DNA of 64,000 nt from Roseovarius sp. THAF9 (GCF_009363715.1 NZ_CP045404.1:1270001-1334000); one strand, 5' to 3'. Positions 8,842 through 18,480 are shown, numbered from the stretch's first letter. Translations and numbers: made by a program. The notes: generated by a model not told the origin, from the letters alone.

Positions 8842-9852
8842 CTAATTTAATGTTGTCCCGCGACGATAGGCTTGTGGCGTCGTGCCATAGCGCTTGCGGA
8901 AGCGACCGGCCAGTTGCGAGGCGCTGGCGAACCCGGTCGCGGCGGCGATCTGGCCAATGCTAAGCCGGGTTTCGTTCAACAGCGCATGGGCGCGGGCGAT
9001 CCGCAGGTCGAGGTAGTATTGCGCCGGCGTGGCGGCGAGGTAGCGGGTGAAATGCCGCTCGAGCTGACGCCGGGAGAGGCCCACATCGGCGGCGACCTCG
9101 GAGATGTCCAGCGGGTCCTCGATATGGGCGGCCATCAGGTCCGTCGCGGCGATGAGTTGCGGATTGTGACTGCCCAGAGCGGCGGCATAGGCGGGGCGCT
9201 GGGGCGCGCTGCGGTTGCCGGTGCGGCGGTGCAGGCACATGTCCGCGACGATGGCCGCCAGCGCCGGTCCGTGGTCGCGCTCGATGATTTCCAGCATCAT
9301 GTCGGTCGCGGCAGAGCCGCCGCCGCAGGTAAAGAGCCCGCCGTCTTCTTCGTAGAGATGGCCGGTGGGCTCCAGGCCCGGAAACGTCTCGCGGAAGGCC
9401 GGCTGATTTTCCCAGTGCAGGGTAAAGCGGCGGTCCTTGAGCCGCCCGGCGCGGGCCAGCGCGAAGGCGCCGGTGCAGATGCCGCCCACCTGGATGCCAT
9501 GCGCCCATTGGCGGTTGACCCACGTGACAGCCCGCGGCAGCGCCGTTTCCAGCGGGGCGATCCCGGCGCAGACGAAGGCCTTGTCGCTGCGCGACAGGTC
9601 CTGGGACTGGCTGTCGGGCGTGATGGTCACGCCGCAGGAGCATGATACAGCTTCGCCGTCTATCGTACTGATGAACCAGCGATAAAGCTCTTGTCCCGCG
9701 ACCTGGTTGGCGACGCGCAGCGGCTCGATCGCCGAGGTGAAGGCCAAGAGCGTCAGCCGGGGCAGCAGCAGGAAATGATAGTCCTGTGGCGGGCCGTCAT
9801 AATCGACCCGCAAACTGGCCGCGCCGCGCGGGACGAAGGATTTGCGTTCCAT
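8842..9852 (-). CDS. GlxA-family transcriptional regulator (DJ-1/PfpI domain + AraC HTH)
   Basis: A 336-residue protein. Its N-terminal half is a class I amidotransferase-like DJ-1/PfpI domain with the nucleophile-elbow-like [14 protein letters not shown]. The C-terminal 100 residues are an AraC HTH pair ([23 protein letters not shown]...[38 protein letters not shown]). Members regulate catabolism of quaternary amines (GbdR, CdhR) or argininic compounds, but the ligand cannot be set from sequence. The start at 9852 is divergent from dtd by 48 bp. An open frame upstream reads through dtd and is not real. Confidence 0.88.
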   Translation of the reverse strand: MERKSFVPRGAASLRVDYDGPPQDYHFLLLPRLTLLAFTSAIEPLRVANQVAGQELYRWFISTIDGEAVSCSCGVTITPDSQSQDLSRSDKAFVCAGIAPLETALPRAVTWVNRQWAHGIQVGGICTGAFALARAGRLKDRRFTLHWENQPAFRETFPGLEPTGHLYEEDGGLFTCGGGSAATDMMLEIIERDHGPALAAIVADMCLHRRTGNRSAPQRPAYAAALGSHNPQLIAATDLMAAHIEDPLDISEVAADVGLSRRQLERHFTRYLAATPAQYYLDLRIARAHALLNETRLSIGQIAAATGFASASQLAGRFRKRYGTTPQAYRRGTTLN

Positions 9853-9900
9853 GGCGAATTGGTAGCATGTGCCGTGAAACTGGCAAGTAAGGACACGGAC

Positions 9901-10338
9901 ATGCGGGCATTGATACAGCGGGTAAGCGAGGCCGAGGTGCGTGTGGATGGCGCGGTGATCGGGGCCACCGGGCCCGGTCTCTTGGTGCTGGTCTGCGCGA
10001 TGCAGGGCGATGCCGAGGCGCAGGCCGATGCGCTGGCGGCCAAGGTGGCCAAGCTGCGGATCTTCAAAGACAAGGCGGGCAAGATGAACCGCTCGGTGCG
10101 TGATATGGGCGGCGGTGCGCTGGTGGTCAGCCAGTTCACGCTGGCCGCCGACACGTCGCGCGGAACACGGCCGGGCTTTTCCCAAGCGGCGGCGCCCGAG
10201 GAGGGGCGGCGCCTGTATGAACGCTTTGCCGAAGCGCTGGCGAGCGAGGGCGTGCCGGTGGAGACGGGGCGGTTTGGTGCCGATATGCAGGTGAGCCTGG
10301 TCAATGACGGGCCGGTGACGATCTGGCTGGAGGTCTGA
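9901..10338 (+). CDS. dtd: D-aminoacyl-tRNA deacylase
   Basis: 145 residues starting [17 protein letters not shown]. The two family signatures are present: SQFTLAAD with the catalytic Thr, and near the C-terminus [10 protein letters not shown] (the cross-subunit GPVT motif). The enzyme hydrolyses D-aminoacyl-tRNAs and mischarged Gly-tRNA(Ala). Length is exactly typical. An upstream in-frame extension to 9691 lies inside the divergent regulator and is rejected. Confidence 0.95.
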   Translation: MRALIQRVSEAEVRVDGAVIGATGPGLLVLVCAMQGDAEAQADALAAKVAKLRIFKDKAGKMNRSVRDMGGGALVVSQFTLAADTSRGTRPGFSQAAAPEEGRRLYERFAEALASEGVPVETGRFGADMQVSLVNDGPVTIWLEV

Positions 10339-10397
10339 GGTCCTACGCGCAGAAATGTCGCGCTTCCCTCGCGCGCGGCCTGCGCTAAGATCCGGCC

Positions 10398-10916
10398 ATG
10401 CCCTATCAGTGGAACCAGACGCGGAACGGAGAAGACGAGGTGTGCGAGCTGCGGCTCTGGCCACATCGGTCGTTGCCGCGCCGGGGGTTTGCGCTCTTCA
10501 TCGTGATCACCTGCGGTATGCTGACCCTGCCTCTTTATCCGTTGATCGGGACGGTCACGCTGTGGGGGTTGCTGCCCTTCCTGCTGCTGGCGGTCTGGGG
10601 GGTCTGGGCGGCGCTGGAGCGATCCTACAAGGACGCGCAGATGAACGAGGAACTGACCATCGACCGCGAGGCGGTGCATCTGGTGCGCACCAACGCCCGT
10701 GGACCGGTGCAGGAATGGGATTGCGAAAGCTATTGGGCGAAGGTCGAGATGCACCCGACTGGCGGGCCGGTGCCGCATTACGTGACGCTGAAAGGCAAGG
10801 GGCGGCAGGTGGAGATCGGCGCGTTCCTGAGCGAGGACGAGCGCAAGGTGCTGTATGGCGAGATTGCCGATGCGCTGAAGCGGATCGCGCTGCCTGACCC
10901 GGTGGGTGCGGGCTGA
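10398..10916 (+). CDS. DUF2244 membrane protein
   Basis: A 172-residue protein with a short charged N-terminus, two adjacent membrane spans (about 30-47 and 51-70; FALFIVITCGML..., WGLLPFLLLAVWGVWAAL) and a soluble C-terminal beta-rich part (ELTIDREAVHLVRTN...WAKVEMHP...LKGKGRQVEIGAFLSEDER). This matches DUF2244. The family is linked in alphaproteobacteria to respiratory genes, but its role is unknown. It is followed by cytochrome b561 about 150 bp on. Confidence 0.82.
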   Translation: MPYQWNQTRNGEDEVCELRLWPHRSLPRRGFALFIVITCGMLTLPLYPLIGTVTLWGLLPFLLLAVWGVWAALERSYKDAQMNEELTIDREAVHLVRTNARGPVQEWDCESYWAKVEMHPTGGPVPHYVTLKGKGRQVEIGAFLSEDERKVLYGEIADALKRIALPDPVGAG

Positions 10917-11065
10917 GGGGCGCGGCGGGTTCTATCCGCTGAGACCGGGTCGCACGGTGGCGCGGCTTTGACCTTTTTGATTTGCAGAAAAGTTGGCGGT
11001 GCGCGACGGAGATGTGCGCATGTCGCGTTAGATACGCCAGACCTTGCCAAAAAGGAGAATGCATC

Positions 11066-11605
11066 TTGCCCATGAGAGATACCCCCGACCATTACGGCAC
11101 TGTCAGCCGCATCTTGCACTGGGGCATGGCGGCGCTTTTCGCGGCGCAGTTCCTGTCGGCGGCGGCGCATTGGGCGTTGCCAAAGGAGAACGCCGTGCGC
11201 GATGCCCTGTGGAGCTATCACGGCACGCTGGGCGCGACGCTGTTCCTGCTGGTGCTGCTGCGCGGGGCCTGGGGCCTGGCCAACATTCCGCGCCGCCCGC
11301 CTGCGCATGACGGGGTCATTGGCCGTGCGGCGGTGGCGGGGCATCTCGCGATCTATGCGCTGATGGTGATCGTACCGTCGGTGCGCCTGCTGGCGGCGGC
11401 GGGCAGCGATCGCGGGCTGAGCTATCTGGGGATCACTCTCGTGGCGCCGCGCGAGGCGGAGGTCGCATGGATGCAGGCGCCCGCCGAATGGCACGGCGAG
11501 ATGGGCTGGATCCTGGCGCTGCTGGTGGTGGGGCACATTGCCATGGCGGTTGTCTGGCACCGGATGATCCGGCGGGACGACACGTTGCAGCGCATGGCCG
11601 GGTAG
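11066..11605 (+). CDS. Cytochrome b561 family di-heme membrane protein
   Basis: About 179 residues with four membrane helices and His ligands in the expected places (RILHWGMAALF, LWSYHGTLGATLF, VAGHLAIYALM, PAEWHGEMGWILALLVVGHIAM). The protein carries electrons between quinones and other acceptors in the inner membrane. Start choice: AAGGAG at 11052-11057 is 8 nt from a TTG at 11066 but 14 nt from the ATG at 11072, so the TTG start is slightly favoured. Both give the same core protein. It stands alone. Confidence 0.86.
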   Translation: MPMRDTPDHYGTVSRILHWGMAALFAAQFLSAAAHWALPKENAVRDALWSYHGTLGATLFLLVLLRGAWGLANIPRRPPAHDGVIGRAAVAGHLAIYALMVIVPSVRLLAAAGSDRGLSYLGITLVAPREAEVAWMQAPAEWHGEMGWILALLVVGHIAMAVVWHRMIRRDDTLQRMAG

Positions 11606-11708
11606 GGCGCACGGGTCTAGGGCCACAATCCGCACGAACTGGATCGTCTTGGCTTTACGCGGGACCACAAACCTTGCAAATGTGTGCCAGCCCCTGAAGT
11701 GCGAGTCC

Positions 11709-12899
11709 ATGACGACCGACCAAGACGATAAAGACACGCGTGCCGCGTCGGGACCCTTCCCGCGGGCCGTGCCCGAAGACCACGCCGCGGCGCTGCGCGA
11801 CCCGGCCCGGCTGCGCGCGCTGGAAGAAACCGCGTTGTTGGACAGCCCCGAAGAAGAGGCGTTCGACCGCGCTGTGCGGCTGGCGCGCAGCCTGACCGGG
11901 GCGCCGACGGCTCTGTTTTCATTGGTCGATGACACGCGGCAGTTCTTCAAGGCGCTGAGCGGCTTCGCGCCCGAAACCGGGCCGATGCGCGAGACGCCAT
12001 TGTCGCATTCCTTCTGCCAGTACGTGGTGACCGGCAACGCGGCGATGAGCGTGGTGGATGCCCGCGAGCACGACCTGTTGTCCTACAATCGCGCGGTGCC
12101 GGACTTGGACGTGGTCGCCTATCTGGGCGTGCCGGTGCAGGGGCGGCGGGGACAGGTGATCGGCTCGCTCTGTGCCATCGACTCGTCGCCGCATGAATGG
12201 TCAGAGCAGGATGAGCGCGCCCTGAAGGACATCGCCGCCTTTCTTGAGACCGAGATCGCGCTGCGCAAGCACATGGCAGAGCGGGAATTGTTGATCGACG
12301 AGTTGAACCACCGCATCCGCAACATCTATTCGGTGGTCAATGCGCTGGTTCGGATGACGCGGTCCGAGGACCTGACGACCGAGGAGTTCGCGGCGCAGCT
12401 GAATGGCCGGGTGCAGGCGCTGGCCGCGACCCACGGCCTGATCCAGCCGCTGGCGACGGTGACCGAGGATGCGGGCAACGACACGAGCCTACATGCCCAT
12501 GTCTCGACCCTGATGACGCCCTACACCGGTGCGGGCGGTCACGAGATCCGGATCGAGGGACCCGACCTGCCGGTGGGCTCGACCGCGTCGATCTACCTGG
12601 CGCTGGCGATCCACGAACTATCGACCAACGCGGTCAAATACGGAGCGCTGAGCGGGCCGCGCCGCGCGTTGGAGATCACCTGGACTGATGGGGACGACAC
12701 GGTTGAGTTGACCTGGCGCGAGGCGGGGCCGGGCCATGTGGCCCGCACCGCTTCGGGCACCGGGTTCGGCTCGAAACTGGTGAAGCTTTGCATCGAGGGG
12801 CAGTTGCGCGGCGAGATTGCCACGGCGACCGACAGCACGGGCCTGACCTACAGGTTTCGCATTCCGCGCGAGAGGTTGACGGGCGCGCCGACGGACTAG
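11709..12899 (+). CDS. GAF-domain HWE-type sensor histidine kinase
   Basis: 396 residues. A GAF domain spans about 35-185 (FDRAVRLARSLTGAPTALFSLVDD...GVPVQGRRGQVIGSLCAID). It is followed by a phospho-acceptor helix with ELNHRIRN and an HWE-type ATPase domain: HELSTNAVKYGALS as N-box and WREAGPG as the W-x-E motif, with GTGFGSKL as G-box. There are no membrane spans, so it is a cytoplasmic sensor. HWE kinases in alphaproteobacteria often feed the general stress response or light/redox responses. No response regulator gene is adjacent. Confidence 0.88.
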   Translation: MTTDQDDKDTRAASGPFPRAVPEDHAAALRDPARLRALEETALLDSPEEEAFDRAVRLARSLTGAPTALFSLVDDTRQFFKALSGFAPETGPMRETPLSHSFCQYVVTGNAAMSVVDAREHDLLSYNRAVPDLDVVAYLGVPVQGRRGQVIGSLCAIDSSPHEWSEQDERALKDIAAFLETEIALRKHMAERELLIDELNHRIRNIYSVVNALVRMTRSEDLTTEEFAAQLNGRVQALAATHGLIQPLATVTEDAGNDTSLHAHVSTLMTPYTGAGGHEIRIEGPDLPVGSTASIYLALAIHELSTNAVKYGALSGPRRALEITWTDGDDTVELTWREAGPGHVARTASGTGFGSKLVKLCIEGQLRGEIATATDSTGLTYRFRIPRERLTGAPTD

Positions 12900-12934
12900 A
12901 GCCGCCCGTTAGTACCGCCCGTCCGCGCCGCGTC

Positions 12935-13396
12935 TCAGGCGCAGAGCCTGTCCTTGACCCGCGGGCCCACCGCTCCGAAATCCATCTGGCCGGTATAGTT
13001 TTCCTTGAGGTGGCCCATCACCTTGCCCATGTCGCGGATCGAGCTGGCGCCGGTCTTGTCGATGGCGGTGTCGATGGCCTTGGTGACTTCCGCCTCGTCC
13101 AGCTGGCGGGGCAGGAATTCCTCGATCACCTCGATCTCGCGCTGTTCTTCCTGCGCAAGGTCGAGCCGCCCGCCTTCCTCGTAGGCGCGGACGCTTTCCT
13201 GCCGCTGCTTGGTCATCTTGCCCAAGATGGCGAGGATATCGCCATCGGAACAGCCGGTGTCATTGTCGGTGCCACGGCGGGCGATGTCCTGATCCTTGAT
13301 CGCGGCATTGATCAGGCGCAGCGTGCCCAGCCGCGTCGCATCCTTGTCTTTCATGGCCTGTTTCAGGGCGTCGTTCACGCGCTCGCGCAATCCCAT
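12935..13396 (-). CDS. GatB/YqeY domain-containing protein
   Basis: A 153-residue, largely helical YqeY protein (LRERVNDALKQAMKDKDATRLGTLRLINAAIKD...EEFLPRQLDEAEVTKAIDTAI...DMGKVMGHLKENYTGQMDFG). It shares the C-terminal domain of GatB and may bind tRNA. It lies head-to-head with carA (195 bp between), an arrangement common in Rhodobacterales. The start at 13396 gives the usual MGLRERV N-terminus. A start seven codons upstream is possible. Confidence 0.9.
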   Translation of the reverse strand: MGLRERVNDALKQAMKDKDATRLGTLRLINAAIKDQDIARRGTDNDTGCSDGDILAILGKMTKQRQESVRAYEEGGRLDLAQEEQREIEVIEEFLPRQLDEAEVTKAIDTAIDKTGASSIRDMGKVMGHLKENYTGQMDFGAVGPRVKDRLCA

Positions 13397-13591
13397 GTCA
13401 GGGTATCCTCTTGTCATCCCGTAAGCGTGTGACACTACTGGAAAGCGAAACGCCGTGCAATAAGCTGTGACACCCTGTCCGGCCCTTGTTTTATTGACCG
13501 GCGCGAATGACGCTGCGGCGCGAAACGCGGCCTTGACCGCGCGCGCGGGTGACCATAGGTTCCGCGCAATTTGCCCGATGGAGAATCCCCG

Positions 13592-14740
13592 ATGACGCAT
13601 GCGCCCGATGCCCGTCCGACCGCCTGTCTTGCCCTGGCCGATGGATCGCTGTTCTACGGGCGCGGGTTCGGGGCCGAGGGCGAGGTCGCGGCGGAGCTTT
13701 GTTTCAACACCGCGATGACCGGCTATCAGGAGATCATGACCGACCCCAGCTATGCCGGGCAGGTGGTGACCTTCACCTTTCCGCATATCGGCAACGTGGG
13801 CGTGAACCCCGACGATGACGAGACCGCCGATCCGGTGGCCGAGGGCATGGTTGTGAAGTGGGACCCGACCGAACCCTCGAACTGGCGCTCGACCGAGCGG
13901 CTGGGCGAATGGCTGGCGCGGCGGGGCCGGGTGGCCATCGGCGGCGTCGACACCCGCCGTCTGACCCGGGCAATCCGCCAGCAGGGCGCGCCTCACGTGG
14001 CGCTGGCACACCGCGCGGACGGCAATTTCGACACCGATGCGCTGGTCGCCAAGGCGCGGGCCTTTGCCGGGCTGGAAGGCATGGACCTGGCGCGGCAGGT
14101 GACCTGCGCGCAAAGCTATCGCTGGGACGAGATGCGCTGGGCGTGGCCCGACGGCTATGCCCGCCAGACCGACGCGCGGCACAAAGTGGTGGCGATCGAC
14201 TATGGCGCCAAGCGCAACATCCTGCGCTGCCTGGCCAGCGCGGGCTGCGAGGTGACGGTGATGCCCGCCACGGCCACCGCCGAGGACGTGTTGGCACAAA
14301 GCCCCGATGGCGTGTTCCTGTCGAACGGCCCCGGCGACCCGGCGGCGACCGGCGAATACGCCGTGCCGATGATCCGTGGCGTGCTGGAAAAGAACCTGCC
14401 CATGTTCGGGATCTGCCTTGGTCACCAGATGCTGGGCCTCGCGCTGGGGGCGCGGACGATCAAGATGAACCACGGCCATCACGGCGCGAACCATCCCGTG
14501 AAGGACTTGACCACCGGCAAGGTCGAGATCACCTCGATGAACCACGGGTTCGCCGTGGACAGCCAGACCCTGCCCGAGGGCGTGGTGCAATCGCATGTGT
14601 CGCTGTTTGACGGGTCGAACTGCGGGATCCGCATGGCCGACCGCCCGGTGTTCTCGGTGCAGCATCACCCCGAGGCCAGCCCCGGCCCGCAGGACAGCTT
14701 TTACTTGTTTGAACGCTTCGCGGCATCCATGGACCGCTAG
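13592..14740 (+). CDS. carA: Carbamoyl-phosphate synthase small subunit
   Basis: A 382-residue glutaminase subunit. The N-terminal CarA domain (CLALADGSLFYGRGFGAEGE...NTAMTGYQEIMTDPSYAGQ) is followed by a class I glutamine amidotransferase domain with the nucleophile Cys in MFGICLGHQML and the His/Glu pair in FSVQHHPEASPG. It releases ammonia from glutamine for carbamoyl-phosphate used in arginine and pyrimidine synthesis. carB is not adjacent, as often in this group. Confidence 0.96.
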   Translation: MTHAPDARPTACLALADGSLFYGRGFGAEGEVAAELCFNTAMTGYQEIMTDPSYAGQVVTFTFPHIGNVGVNPDDDETADPVAEGMVVKWDPTEPSNWRSTERLGEWLARRGRVAIGGVDTRRLTRAIRQQGAPHVALAHRADGNFDTDALVAKARAFAGLEGMDLARQVTCAQSYRWDEMRWAWPDGYARQTDARHKVVAIDYGAKRNILRCLASAGCEVTVMPATATAEDVLAQSPDGVFLSNGPGDPAATGEYAVPMIRGVLEKNLPMFGICLGHQMLGLALGARTIKMNHGHHGANHPVKDLTTGKVEITSMNHGFAVDSQTLPEGVVQSHVSLFDGSNCGIRMADRPVFSVQHHPEASPGPQDSFYLFERFAASMDR

Positions 14741-14828
14741 GGCGCGTCCGCCGCGTTAACCGCTTTTTTACTTTGCGTTAACCTTCTGTTGATAATCCTT
14801 TTTCCGTCACGCAGAAGGGCAGACGGAT

Positions 14829-16571
14829 ATGGGGATTTCGGAACTGCGCCAGCTCGGCCTGTCCGAGGACACAGCCGACATGGAGGCCGGGGCGGTGGAA
14901 ACCGACCTGGTGCGCCGCGGAACGCTCGCCGCGCGGGACGCGATGCTCGCGCGTCAGCTGCGCCGGCATTGTGACGCGGATATGGGGCGGATCCTTGTGG
15001 CCGAGGGTTTGGTGACGAAAGGCGACCTTCTGAATGCGCATGTCCGCCGCTTGCGTTCGCGCCGGCTCGACGTGGATGAGCTCGCGACACTGGCGCCCCT
15101 CGCGGTGGACGTCGCGCCCCAGATCCTTTTGCGTTTTGCCGTCTTTCCGGTGACCGACCGCGACGGCCAACCCGCAATCGTTTCCGGCGACCCCGAGGCG
15201 TTGACCTATGCGCGTGCGCATCTTCCGGCGGAGCTGCGGCAGGCCCGTGTCCTGATCGCCCCGCGCGATGTGGTTCAGACCCACGTGGCGGAGTATTTCG
15301 CTGGCATGCTGACACAGGCGGCCCAGGCCCGCGTGCCGATCATCGAGAGCTGCCGCAGTTGGGCGCAGGGTCATGCGCGGCGACTGGCGCTGGTGACTTT
15401 GTGCGTGATCGGACTGATCGCGCTGACACTTGTTTTCCCGCGGGCGGTGCTGGCGGTGATGATGGGCTGGGCGGCCGTCACGCTGGTCGTGTCCGGGGTG
15501 TTCAAGCTGCTGGCCTTCGTGGCGCGCATGTCCGAGGGGCCGGTCGCGCCCGTTGTGCCAGTGGCAGAAGACAAGACGCCGTTGCCACGGGTGTCGGTCC
15601 TGGTGCCGCTCTTCCGCGAAACCGAGGTGGCGCATGCGCTGGTGGCGCGGCTGACGCAGCTGACCTATCCCAAGTGCCTGCTCGACGTGGTGCTGGTGCT
15701 GGAAGAGGAAGACGACATGACCCGCGCGACGCTGGCGCAGATCGACCTGCCCAGCTGGATCCGGGTGGTGGTCGTGCCCGACGGACAGCCGCGCACCAAG
15801 CCGCGCGCTATGAACTATGCGCTGGATTTCTGCGAGGGAGATATCATCGGGATTTTCGACGCCGAGGATGCGCCCGAAGCCGACCAGATCACCCGTGTGG
15901 CGCGGCACTTCCAGCAGGCCCCGCCAGAGGTGGCGTGCCTGCAGGGTATCCTGGATTACTACAATCCGCGTCAGAATTGGCTGGCGCGGTGTTTCACCAT
16001 CGAATACGCCACCTGGTTCCGCACGATCCTGCCCGGCATGGCGCGGCTGGGCTTCGCCATTCCGCTGGGTGGCACGACGCTTTATTTCCGCCGCGACGCG
16101 CTGGAGGCGCTGGGCGGCTGGGACGCGCATAACGTGACCGAGGACGCCGACCTTGGCTTTTGTCTGGCCCGGCATGGGTTCCGCACCGAGATGGTCGCCA
16201 CCGTCACCGAGGAGGAGGCAAATTGCCGGCCCTGGGCCTGGGTGAAGCAACGCTCGCGCTGGCTGAAGGGCTACATGACGACCTACCTGGTGCATATGCG
16301 GCGCCCCGGGCTGCTCTACCGCCAACTGGGGGCATGGAAATTCTGGGGCTTCCAGGCGCATTTCGTCACCGCGCTGAGCCAGGTTCTGTTGGCGCCATTG
16401 TTGTGGTCGTTGTGGCTGGTTTTCTTCGGGTTGCCGCATCCGCTTGATCCGGTGCTGCCGCGTGCCGTGATGGCCGCGATCGGGGCGCTGTTCCTGGCCA
16501 TCGAGGTGCTGAACCTGACAATTTACCTGGCCTCGGTCACGGGCCCCAAGCACCGGCACCTGATCGCCTGA
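14829..16571 (+). CDS. Family 2 glycosyltransferase with MshEN-like N-terminus, C-terminally truncated by UGA
   Basis: 580 residues as written. Residues about 30-170 resemble the GspE/MshEN N-terminal domain (DADMGRILVAEGLVTKGDLL). Two membrane spans follow (about 180-230), then a GT2 catalytic domain (RVSVLVPLFRE, DAEDAPEADQI with the DxD, TEDADLGFCLARHG, and KQRSRWLKGYMTTYL, the QxxRW motif) and further spans. It is likely a processive exopolysaccharide synthase. The stop TGA at 16569-16571 is followed in the same frame by about 57 sense codons that read like the normal C-terminus of this family, so the gene seems interrupted by a nonsense change. Confidence 0.8.
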   Translation: MGISELRQLGLSEDTADMEAGAVETDLVRRGTLAARDAMLARQLRRHCDADMGRILVAEGLVTKGDLLNAHVRRLRSRRLDVDELATLAPLAVDVAPQILLRFAVFPVTDRDGQPAIVSGDPEALTYARAHLPAELRQARVLIAPRDVVQTHVAEYFAGMLTQAAQARVPIIESCRSWAQGHARRLALVTLCVIGLIALTLVFPRAVLAVMMGWAAVTLVVSGVFKLLAFVARMSEGPVAPVVPVAEDKTPLPRVSVLVPLFRETEVAHALVARLTQLTYPKCLLDVVLVLEEEDDMTRATLAQIDLPSWIRVVVVPDGQPRTKPRAMNYALDFCEGDIIGIFDAEDAPEADQITRVARHFQQAPPEVACLQGILDYYNPRQNWLARCFTIEYATWFRTILPGMARLGFAIPLGGTTLYFRRDALEALGGWDAHNVTEDADLGFCLARHGFRTEMVATVTEEEANCRPWAWVKQRSRWLKGYMTTYLVHMRRPGLLYRQLGAWKFWGFQAHFVTALSQVLLAPLLWSLWLVFFGLPHPLDPVLPRAVMAAIGALFLAIEVLNLTIYLASVTGPKHRHLIA

Positions 16572-16745
16572 GTCCCGACGATGCATTTCTATCAGCCGCT
16601 TGGGGCGATCGCCGCCTACAAGGCGCTTTACGAACTGGTTCTGAAGCCGTTCTTCTGGGACAAGACCGCGCACGGCCTGTCGCTGGCCGTGGCGCCGCCC
16701 CCGGCCGCGAAACCGCCCCTAGATCAGCGTGCCAAGTTCCCCTGA
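16572..16745 (+). pseudogene. In-frame C-terminal remnant of the glycosyltransferase beyond the UGA
   Basis: After the TGA the same reading frame continues VPTMHFYQPLGAIAAYKAL, then YELVLKPFFWDKTAHG, to a stop at 16743-16745. From memory of the family, the Pro-Trp-Val-Pro-Thr and YKALYE...PFxWDKTxHG segments form the conserved tail of such GT2 enzymes. The TGA therefore probably replaces a TGG tryptophan codon. The tail overlaps the end of the convergent GntR gene. Confidence 0.65.
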
Positions 16746-17369
16746 ATCCAGCTTCAACCGGGTCACGAAGGCCTTGGAAATATGGGCGCGCAACGCCTCG
16801 CCCGCGGCCTCGGCATCGCCGTTCTCGATGGCGGTGACGATGGCGTCATGTTCGGCCAGCGCATCCTCCGGGCGGCCAAGGGCGGCCAAGGACGTGGTCG
16901 CCATCAGCGCCATGGAGCGGTGCACCAGATCCAGCTGCTGCACCAGAAAGCGGTTGTGCGAGGACAGGTGGATCTGCTTGTGAAAGCGCCGGTTGGCGCG
17001 GGCCATCGCCTTGGGGTCGTCAATCAAGGCGTGATCGTCAGTAACCATGTCGCGCAATACGCGCACTTCTTCGGGTGCGGCATGGCGGGCGGCCAGGTTC
17101 GCGGCCAGCCCCTCAAGTTCGGCGCGTACCACGTAAAGTTCGGCAAGCTGGTTGTGATCCAGCGATGACACGATCAGGCTGCGCCCGTCACGCGTAAGCA
17201 GGCTCTGGGTTTCCAGCCGTTGCAACGCCTCGCGGATCGGCGTGCGCGACACTCCGAACCGCTCTGCCAGGTCGCTTTCCACCAGGCGGTCGCCGGGCTT
17301 GTAATCTCCGGTATCGATCGCCTCGAGGATCAGGTGGTAGGCATCTTTCTGCGGCGCGGCTATGGTCAT
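16719..17369 (-). CDS. GntR-family transcriptional regulator with FCD ligand domain
   Basis: 216 residues. The winged helix (YHLILEAIDTGDYKPGDRLVESDLAERFGVSRTPIREALQRLE, about 10-55) is followed by an all-helical FCD domain with the metal-site His pattern (ARANRRFHKQIHLSSHN, AEHDAIVTAIENGDAEAAGEALRAHI). FadR/VanR-type regulators of this class respond to small acids or sugars. It is divergent from the HAD phosphatase gene by about 97 bp, but no operator is evident. Ligand unknown. Confidence 0.9.
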   Translation of the reverse strand: MTIAAPQKDAYHLILEAIDTGDYKPGDRLVESDLAERFGVSRTPIREALQRLETQSLLTRDGRSLIVSSLDHNQLAELYVVRAELEGLAANLAARHAAPEEVRVLRDMVTDDHALIDDPKAMARANRRFHKQIHLSSHNRFLVQQLDLVHRSMALMATTSLAALGRPEDALAEHDAIVTAIENGDAEAAGEALRAHISKAFVTRLKLDSGELGTLI

Positions 17370-17465
17370 CGCACTCTCATTCGGTATCTGGTTTCGATGG
17401 ATGAGAGTATGCGGGGCAGGGCGCGGGGTGCAAGCCTTGCAGGGCCCTGCGACAATTAAGAGCGG

Positions 17466-18119
17466 ATGGAAATGATGGCGAAAGAATTCTTTGCGCATGT
17501 GGAGACCTGGGTCTTTGACCTCGACAACACGCTCTATCCGCCGGAGATGCGCCTGTTCGACCAGATCGAGGTTCGGATGACGCAGTTCGTGATGGACGCG
17601 CTGGGTGTGGACCGGGCCGAGGCCGACAGGCTGCGGCTGGACTACTGGCGGCGGCATGGAACGACGCTGGCCGGGCTGATGCGAGAACATGACGTGGATC
17701 CGGGGCCGTACCTGACGGACGTGCACGACATTTCATTCGACGTGCTGGAAGCGGACGCGGAGCTGGCCGCGCGAATCCGGGCGCTGCCGGGGCGCAAGAT
17801 CGTCTACACGAACGGCTCAGCCCCCTATGCGCAACGCGTGGTCGAGGCGCGGGGGCTGGAGGGCCTTTTCGACGCGATCTACGGCGTGGAACATGCGGGC
17901 TTTCACCCCAAGCCGGACCGGGCGGCGTTCGCCCGTGTCTTTGCCACCGATGGCGTGGTGCCGGGCCGGGCGGCGATGTTCGAGGATGACGTGCGCAACC
18001 TGGCGGCGCCGCATGCGATGGGGATGCGCACCGTGCTGGTCGGCTCCGAGGTGATAGAGGCCGATCACGTGCATCACCACACCGACGATCTGTCAGGGTT
18101 CCTGTCGCGACTGGTATAG
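17466..18119 (+). CDS. HAD-superfamily pyrimidine 5'-nucleotidase-like phosphatase
   Basis: 217 residues. HAD motifs are FDLDNTLYPP (motif I), VYTNGSAPYA (II), HPKPDRAAF (III Lys) and FEDDVRNL (IV). A helical cap lies between I and II. The LDNTLYP and FEDD pattern matches the SSM1/YjjG-like pyrimidine 5'-nucleotidases. Three in-frame ATGs (17466, 17472, 17475) are possible starts, and the true one is uncertain by three residues. Confidence 0.85.
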   Translation: MEMMAKEFFAHVETWVFDLDNTLYPPEMRLFDQIEVRMTQFVMDALGVDRAEADRLRLDYWRRHGTTLAGLMREHDVDPGPYLTDVHDISFDVLEADAELAARIRALPGRKIVYTNGSAPYAQRVVEARGLEGLFDAIYGVEHAGFHPKPDRAAFARVFATDGVVPGRAAMFEDDVRNLAAPHAMGMRTVLVGSEVIEADHVHHHTDDLSGFLSRLV

Positions 18120-18202
18120 GCGTCGCTGCGGCGATTTGCACCTTTAGCGCGCCGCAGGTGACTCCTACGTCCGTCTACGAGACACCATGCAGGACGCAGA
18201 CC

Positions 18203-18421
18203 ATGACCCAGACCCAAGGCACTGAAGAAGACGTTGGAAGATCCCCGGCGGAACGTTTGAGTGAAACATCAATAGTGGTTCGCATCCTATTCTTTCTGGG
18301 CGTTATTCTCTCGTTCTGGGGCGGGGCCATCGTGATCTGGGGCGTGCCGGGTCTTTACCTGCCCGCGCTGGCGCTCGTGCCCGTTATATGGCTATTCCTG
18401 CTGATCATCTCGCGCGCCTGA
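18203..18421 (+). CDS. Small two-span membrane protein
   Basis: A 72-residue protein. A polar N-terminus (MTQTQGTEEDVGRSPAERLSE) is followed by two close hydrophobic segments (VVRILFFLGVILSFWGGAIVIW and LYLPALALVPVIWLFLLII). No family is recognised. The start at 18203 is chosen because the upstream extension is unlike protein of this kind. It lies between the HAD gene and the UbiH-like gene on the same strand. Confidence 0.6.
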   Translation: MTQTQGTEEDVGRSPAERLSETSIVVRILFFLGVILSFWGGAIVIWGVPGLYLPALALVPVIWLFLLIISRA

Positions 18422-18480
18422 GACGGTCTGGCAGTGGCTGTGAGCGCGGTCTATGGTGCCGCTGAAAGGGAGGTCCGGGC

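Noticed and set aside
16560..16580. UGA read as tryptophan throughout this genome
   Set aside because: Many certain genes here end in TGA (for example carB-pathway neighbours, ilvC, clpX and accC-type genes), so the code is standard; the glycosyltransferase UGA is a local event.
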